From Cordylochernes scorpioides (Eukaryota > Arthropoda > Arachnida > Pseudoscorpiones > Chernetidae), in NCBI GenBank assembly GCA_030710605.1, contig CP092870.1, positions 95,362,941 to 95,426,940 of the forward strand: a stretch of 64,000 bases of DNA. Reading direction: 5' to 3'. Under the pieces are notes generated by a model that searched no databases, was not told the DNA's origin, and was given only the letters and a program-made list of their open reading frames with translations. How positions within the stretch are numbered: position 1 is the stretch's first letter; each line of letters opens with the position of its first letter. The position numbers were made by a program, and so were the translations under genes. Positions 58,165 to 64,000 of this stretch are shown here, piece after piece.

Positions 58165-60150
58165 TCATCATTGACTATTCTTTTATTTTTGACCATAGAT
58201 TTAGAATACTTTGAATATTGTTGTAGATATGTATAGATGACCTACCTTTTTTTTAATTCACGAATATATAATTCATTTTATAAATTCTATATTACTGTGA
58301 AAAATAATTTTATGTGCAATTTGCTCCAAGTAATTCAAAATGGCTAAATAATTATCTTTCCTATTTTTACGACTCCACCTTCAATTCTCTATCTTTTTCA
58401 ACAACAAAACAAAATAATCATAACATATATATATAAAATATTTGAATTTTCAAAATATATAATATTTTATTTTTACATTTATTGAATATTCTACATTTTT
58501 TTACCATAATTTTTGAATATGCTACTTTCAGAATTATTGCAAATATATATAGTTAACCTACCTATTTTTAAAATTGACTAATATAGAAATAATTCTGTAA
58601 ATTCTATATAATTGTGAAAATATTTAATGTGTAATTTTCTTCCAAGTAATTGAAAATAAAAACTACTTGATAGTAAAATAATATTTTTTTCTTTCTACTT
58701 TTCTATTATCACGACTGCACCTTCAATTCTTTATATTTACAACATATGATTTTATATTTAGAAAATTTTGTAAATATATCTATGATTTTCTCTCTTTGTT
58801 ATTGTGTTTATTTCATTTGTTGGTTGTAAATTCAAGCATGATTTTACTTTCCTTTATTTTCTTCTTTAAACTCTACTCAAACCTTGTAATTATTCAATTG
58901 TTATGTAATATAGTATCTTAGTGTTGTTTCTTGACGTAAGCATCCCTTGTTGGGATATCGCGTCTGATTTAATAATAAAATAAATAATAAAAATAAATAA
59001 TATATTTGAAGGAAATCTTACATTTAGTATATTTTATTTAATAATGGAAAAAGATAGTCAAAAATCATCAAGTAATATTTATAAAAATATTTTGATAAAA
59101 TAAATATTTTATTTAATTTTAAAATCAAAATGCACTGTAAATAAATAAATATATTTTTTTTACGTTGATTTTAGCCATTTTAATAAAACGATTTGTGACT
59201 ACGCTGAATATGACGTCATATATTCCATTTTTGCGTAAGGGAAAAAAGTCGTTTGATGTTTATTTATCGTTTAAAGGAAAATTTACTTTTCAAGGTATGT
59301 CTTTTTTTCTTTCTAAAATGTATAACAAATTTAAAAGCAATATGCTTTTAAAAATTATTACCTCAATATAATATATATATTTAAAAATATTATGTTTATT
59401 TAAATCATAAGTATTTAATTCTTGTAATAAAGCTATAGACCATTATAGCAATGTCTAATTATGTGTAAATACGTTTTAAAGTTTGTAAACTAATCGTCTG
59501 AAATATTTATTTTTCGCGCCAAAAAAATAGCGTGATAACTTGATACTTAAAAATAAGTTTTTTTTAAAGGAATTTTTATTTTCTCATTTTTGCTTATCAG
59601 TATTTCTAAAATATAATATTTTAAAGCATTAATTCGAGATTTATTTTAAAAACATGTTTTAGTTTTTATGTAAATATTCCGATGTTCTATAATTTGGAGA
59701 TTTGAAATGCTAAATTTTATTTTATTCCTTCCATATTTTAGCGTTTTGAAAATATAATTTGCCTATATATATATATTTATAAAGCGAAAGATTTATAAAA
59801 TAAATTTGATTTTAAGATAATTCTAAAATATATGCAGAAATGTTTATAAAGTGAAAACACAAATTGTATGTACAATACACAGCGAATGTTTGAATTAGGC
59901 TTAATCTTTAAATATTTACATACGATCCTTTTATGCTGGCTTCCTGCCTAGTTTGCATATATACACTGGTATCTTCGGGAAGATGACATTCTAACAGATT
60001 TTGATGATATAATAGTTGGCAGTGTTCTAATATACTAATATTTGTTCTTTTGGTTTGCTGCTTTTCAATCAACCCTAAACATATATTCGAAAGCTAGGCC
60101 TAATTTGCTAAGATGAGGTTTTGTGTTTATAAATAGTTTTTAAATTATTA
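58165..60150. other. AT-rich DNA, no supported gene
   Basis: Long T- and A-rich tracts. A 68-codon frame at 59165-59371 has no motif. The 58230-58700 area repeats motifs also seen around 17000-17200 (AATTCTATATT, ACTTGATA, CGACTGCACCTTCAATTC), so it is probably an unnamed dispersed repeat. Confidence 0.35.
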
Positions 60151-60154
60151 GATT

Positions 60155-60365
60155 TCAGCCGTGTGTGAACCCTCCTAGCGATTTCGCCACTTTAATCGAC
60201 CATCAAAATTCGAAACTATTATAGACGCGTATGATTATTTTAAAAAATTTCCTACTGTCCTTGCTGCAATGGAAAATTAATGGGAGGTAAAGAATCATAC
60301 GCGTCTATAATAGTTTCGAATTTTGATAACAGATGGCGCGCTAGTGCATCATAATTAATCTACCG
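60155..60365. mobile_element. Foldback MITE-1 fragments
   Basis: AACCCTCCTAGCGATTTCGC, then a compact mirrored piece GAAACTATTATAGACGCGTA and terminal AACAGATGGCGCGCTAGTGC. Confidence 0.55.
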
Positions 60366-60369
60366 CTGT

Positions 60370-60960
60370 AATATTGCATTGGGCCGTTCTGATTTTATAT
60401 TGATAATGAAGCTGAACTCTTGGAAAAGGTATTTTAAATGAACTATACACATAAAGCTTTGAAGACTGTAAAAATATATATATTATGAGAAATATACAAC
60501 AACAGCTTTATTAGGACATTTCCGTCCTGTAAGGCCTCGCCATACATCATTTTCATGGAGAAAAATAAAACATAAACAAAGGAGAGAAGGGAAAATGAAA
60601 AGGAAATCAAAGTATTCAACATAACTATACAAATTAACTATGGAAGGAAATTGTTCTGTAATTTTAGTTCTTAGAGATTACCTTGTTCTCTAACGCTTTA
60701 TGAAAATTAAACAATTCTATCGCTATATATTTTTTCTCGGATATTATTCTGATTAGCTGAACTGGGTTCATGTAGACTTGGATAATGTTTATTATGAGGA
60801 ATATATGCTTCGAGCAATTGCTCTTCCGAAAACATCAAGTGGTATTTTTTTAGAACAATTATATTATGATGCATTAGCGCGCCATCTGTAATGATAAATT
60901 GTAAATATTTTTGACGCGTGTGATTCTTTTTAAAATAAACATCCCATTATGCTTTTCGCA
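60370..60960. mobile_element. MITE-1 long-subfamily fragments
   Basis: CATTGGGCCGTTCTGATTTT, ATAAAGCTTTGAAGACTGTA and the terminal GATGCATTAGCGCGCCATCT at 60870. Other sequence between is unassigned. Confidence 0.4.
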
Positions 60961-61016
60961 ACGTCTATAACCGTATGTAATGTGTTCATGGGTGGTTATT
61001 CCGACCCTGATGATGG

Positions 61017-61040
61017 TATATTGTAAGATTTGACTCAGTA
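61017..61040 (+). promoter_or_regulatory. Possible core promoter of the cysteine-rich gene
   Basis: TATATT at 61017 and an arthropod-style initiator TCAGT at 61035-61039, 20-25 bp before the ATG. The TATA spacing is shorter than usual, so only the initiator is moderately persuasive. Confidence 0.3.
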
Positions 61041-61060
61041 GCGTGTGTGTAGGTTCGGGA

Positions 61061-61588
61061 ATGGCATCAAATTGGATTGTTTTGGCCGTACTAGTGATGC
61101 TGGTACCAAGCATCGCGGCGGATTGTGGCCCTGGAAACTATACGGAGAAAGTGGACGAGTGCAGAAACAGCGTGAAACTCTACGCAACTAAAGCTGAATC
61201 CCTTCCAGAAAAGAGAGTCATCATGTGCTGTCTAGGTTACTGGGCTACCGACTGTTACATCGATGCCGTGAAGAACATCTGTACCAACTATACCCTTCAA
61301 AAGATCCACGGACTCTTGGAAGACTTGGGAATACAACCCAAGTCCTATACACGGTATTGTCCACAGGTCGTAATGACAAATGGCCAACCTATAACACGAT
61401 TCATGTTTCGCAGAGGAATAAGATTCCGAACTAGAGCGAAATTTTCAATTCCAAGAATTATAATGCTCTCATCTCTTGACAGAAAGAGTTGTAAGGAGTT
61501 TCTTGAGCTGGTTGGAGCTGGGGCAGCGAACTTGGTGGTCCCCATAGGTCTGATGGCAGTCTCCCTACTACTCATCCTGGTCGGATAA
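61061..61588 (+). CDS. Small secreted cysteine-rich protein, paralogue of the 49.05-kb gene
   Basis: The first ATG is at 61061 (175 aa); the frame is open from 61043 but starts with GTG there. Signal peptide WIVLAVLVMLVPSIAA. Eight conserved cysteines with the CC pair in IMCCLGYWATDC, matching the 49.05-kb protein. Three N-glycosylation-type sites (NYT twice; others not sure). The hydrophobic C-terminus (NLVVPIGLMAVSLLLILVG) looks like a GPI signal or anchor. A 40-residue basic insertion without cysteine (after RYCPQ, to LDRK) is absent from the paralogue; it may be an intron read as coding (61367-61486). Function unknown. Confidence 0.72.
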   Translation: MASNWIVLAVLVMLVPSIAADCGPGNYTEKVDECRNSVKLYATKAESLPEKRVIMCCLGYWATDCYIDAVKNICTNYTLQKIHGLLEDLGIQPKSYTRYCPQVVMTNGQPITRFMFRRGIRFRTRAKFSIPRIIMLSSLDRKSCKEFLELVGAGAANLVVPIGLMAVSLLLILVG

Positions 61589-61589
61589 T

Positions 61590-63395
61590 ATTTACTTCCA
61601 CCATCATTCCACACAACCCTCCCTCACATTCTATCTATCTAAGGTCCCTTCGCAACTACCATAATAACTTACTTCTCCATAAGGAAATATGATTCCATCA
61701 TCCAACAATACCATTTATTCTCCTAGATATCTTTGTCTGTTTCATTTATATGTTTATCAGATAAAAATCCATTCTTTTTAGGATTCCTATAATACTCTTG
61801 GACAGAAATGTCTTACAGCACTACCTTTATGATGAAAAACAATGGATTCTTCATAAGGCTTTTTATTCTGTTTCAGTTACATTTTTATCAGATGATAAAA
61901 ACCTATTCTTTTTAGGATTCATATAATACTCTTGGACAGAAATTTCTTACATCACTACCTTGATGATGACAAACACCAATATCAAGTTTAATCATCAAAT
62001 GATATTCATTATCTTTTTTGTTCTGTATCATTTACGTGTTTATTAGTTGATAAAACCAATTTGTTTTTTCTAAAATCCTTACAAGACTTTCCAACAGTTC
62101 TTTATTTGAACTTGTCCTTCTTTATAAATCGATGAACATCATTCTTCTTCTTTCATACATATTTACATATTAATATACATAGTTCTCAATGGATAACAAG
62201 CCCCCCGCATTCTAAAGCCATTTCATAAATACTTTATGATATTTAAATATTATATATATATTTTTTCCTCTTTTTTTCTATCTTTTCACTTTTTTAAAAA
62301 TCAAAATGATGAGAAAGCAATATACTTAAGTTACATTTTTACAATATTGTTTGGTTTATCTATTTTTGTTTTCTTATATTCTGGTATCAATGTTATTTGA
62401 AATAGGCATATATTTCTCTTAAGAATTATATATTTTATATATCTTTCTTTAATGATAATCATATTTTGTGTATTTTCATCATCCTATTGTTAAACATTTT
62501 GTGTGGTTAAATTATTGTTGTTCCTTTTTCAATGATGGTCTTGAAAATAATGGCTTTAAATCCATTTTATTTTTCTCTCCAGAGAAGTGCCTTTTTCAAA
62601 AATACTTTTTACCATAAAAATTTGTTTTAAGAGTGTATTGTTGTAGATTGACTTATGGCTAATCAAAGAGAGACCCATCAAGATACAAAATTTATTAACA
62701 GATCTTTCGGAAAGCCCCCCCTCACTGTCGTCCTTTTTCAGGATGGGAATATTAACATTGATTCCGTCAAAAAAAAAAGTTCGTGTTTAACCTTTCTACA
62801 TTGAAAAAGAACGACAGTGTAGTAGCCGAAAAAAGGTCAAGCAAAATATTTTGTTGTTGTTTTCTTACTACATAATTAAACAAATATGTTATTATACTCA
62901 AATGAAAATCTCAATTAATATATCCCATTCATAATATTAAAAATAAATATATTCATTTTTAATGAATTAACTTTCAGTTATTAAAAACCTTTTTTTTTTT
63001 TTCTTTCACTTATCATTAATAACCACTTCCATTTTATATAATGTAATCTTTTAAAATATACTTTAAAACATTAGACAAAATACTTTGTTACCATTTTCCC
63101 TATCTCTCTCTCTCTTTGAAATGTTGAAATTTCTCAATGTATTCAAATCTTACTTTTTTACTTTATTTTTGTTAATTTTGAACATTTGTTATTATCAATA
63201 GCTTTATTTACCTCTTCAAATAAAAATACGAAAATTGGGGTTATATATTTGTTTTTGTTTTTGGAAAATTAAAATGGTTCTGAAACCTTATTTTAGTTGT
63301 CATTTTCTATTAAGTGTATTGTTAATTGTATTTTTGTTAATTAATCACTTGATAAACTTATATTTTATGCTTTCTTTTTTTATATCCGATTATAT
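61590..63395. other. 3' flank of the cysteine-rich gene, AT-rich
   Basis: 61745-61990 holds a duplicated segment (TTCTTTTTAGGATTC, AATACTCTTGGACAGAAAT) of about 125 bp per unit. The rest has no gene or terminus that I recognise. Confidence 0.4.
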
Positions 63396-63404
63396 ATGAT
63401 CGTG

Positions 63405-63715
63405 TAATTGAAAGTTGCTGATGGCTTGCGCCATCTATCGGTATAAAAATGAGCTTGATTAATAATAATAATAATAAAAAAAGAGTATTAGGCCTATTTT
63501 TAGACATAATAAGAATGATGAAAATTCGAAACTATTATAGACGCGTATGATTCTATTAAGCAATAGCTATTGCCCTTATTGTTTTATTTTTAAAAGAATC
63601 ATACGCGTCTATAATAGTTTCGAATTTTCATAACAGATGGCGCGCTAATGCATCATAATATAATAAGAATTTATTCCGATAGATGGCGCAAGCAACTTTT
63701 AGTTACCCGATCTGA
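63405..63715. mobile_element. MITE-2 with nested MITE-1
   Basis: Outer ends AAAGTTGCTGATGGCTTGCG and GATGGCGCAAGCAACTTTTA. Inside is a compact foldback (63522-63632) with mirrored GAAACTATTATAGACGCGTA arms and terminal AACAGATGGCGCGCTAATGC. Confidence 0.6.
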
Positions 63716-63839
63716 TGCATCTTTCTAAATTTATTTATTGATCCCAAGTGTAAATTTTACTATTTTTTAAAAATAGAATTAGAGGAGATTTTGATTTTTC
63801 TCTCTCTTTCTCATTGTTAACATCAAATGGCTATCCTAT

Positions 63840-64000
63840 TCACGGCCTGAAAGTATTGTGGGGTCGGTGGAAGGATGGTCTAAACCGTTGGTTTTCGACC
63901 GCTACAACCCGGGTTCGATTCCCGCATTGGTCTTTTTTTTTTCTGGTTAAACAAAAAAAAAATGCTCCAATGGTCCCCGATTCTTTCAAAAGTCCAACCC
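63840..64000 (+). mobile_element. SINE with tRNA-like head, cut by the window end
   Basis: GGAAGGATGGTCTAAACCG (A-box region), GGGTTCGATTCCCG (B box), a T-run, and the body AATGCTCCAATGGTCCCCGA ... AAAGTCCAACCC, as in the SINE at 23.34 kb. Confidence 0.6.

Overview
This is AT-rich eukaryotic nuclear DNA that is mostly transposable elements, with only a few pieces of host gene. The element set is Gypsy and BEL/Pao LTR retrotransposons, Penelope-like elements (PLEs), a Tc1 transposon, pogo-type MITEs, Helitrons and a tRNA-derived SINE. Together with an initiator-like TCAGT before one gene, it suggests an arthropod, perhaps an arachnid. That placement is inference; no rRNA or conserved host gene fixes it.

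Layout. 0-3.3 kb: a probable host terminal exon (minus), a composite Helitron and a retroposed tail with a 14-bp target duplication. 3.37-8.76 kb: Gypsy A (plus), with LTRs, gag and pol. 8.8-28.8 kb: a nested field of non-autonomous elements. It contains PLE fragments with hammerhead-ribozyme-like motifs, a PLE GIY-YIG endonuclease remnant inside a 1.07-kb palindrome, pogo-like and tandem-repeat MITEs, a SINE, a solo LTR related to Gypsy B, and a Helitron carrying a tRNA-Gly-like sequence. 29.02-34.21 kb: Gypsy B (minus), apparently intact and young, with one LTR difference in 340 bp, a canonical -1 frameshift heptamer at the gag stop, and LTRs that contain both the pol stop and the gag start. 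34.24-40.24 kb: a BEL/Pao element (plus) in the same TA-repeat tract, with one in-frame TGA. 40.3-47.3 kb: MITEs, Helitrons, a U6-like sequence and tRNA-like sequences. 47.3-49.5 kb: a degenerate minisatellite running into a small secreted cysteine-rich gene (minus). 50.56-50.98 kb: a 141-bp tandem repeat. 51.89-53.30 kb: a Tc1 element with perfect 47-bp TIRs and a frameshifted transposase. 53.58-58.16 kb: Gypsy C (minus), with 5-bp target duplications and three frameshifts. 58.2-61 kb: AT-rich DNA and MITEs. 61.06-61.59 kb: a second cysteine-rich gene, paralogous to the first. 61.6-64 kb: AT-rich flank, a nested MITE and a truncated SINE.

The autonomous elements supply protease, reverse transcriptase, RNase H and integrase. 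The short elements must depend on enzymes encoded elsewhere. The most distinctive signals are several PLE families whose terminal repeats carry hammerhead-like cores with self-complementary helix III, the economical design of Gypsy B, a foldback MITE with a co-varying hammerhead-like core, and a minisatellite that seems to be built from the C-terminal coding segment of a host gene.
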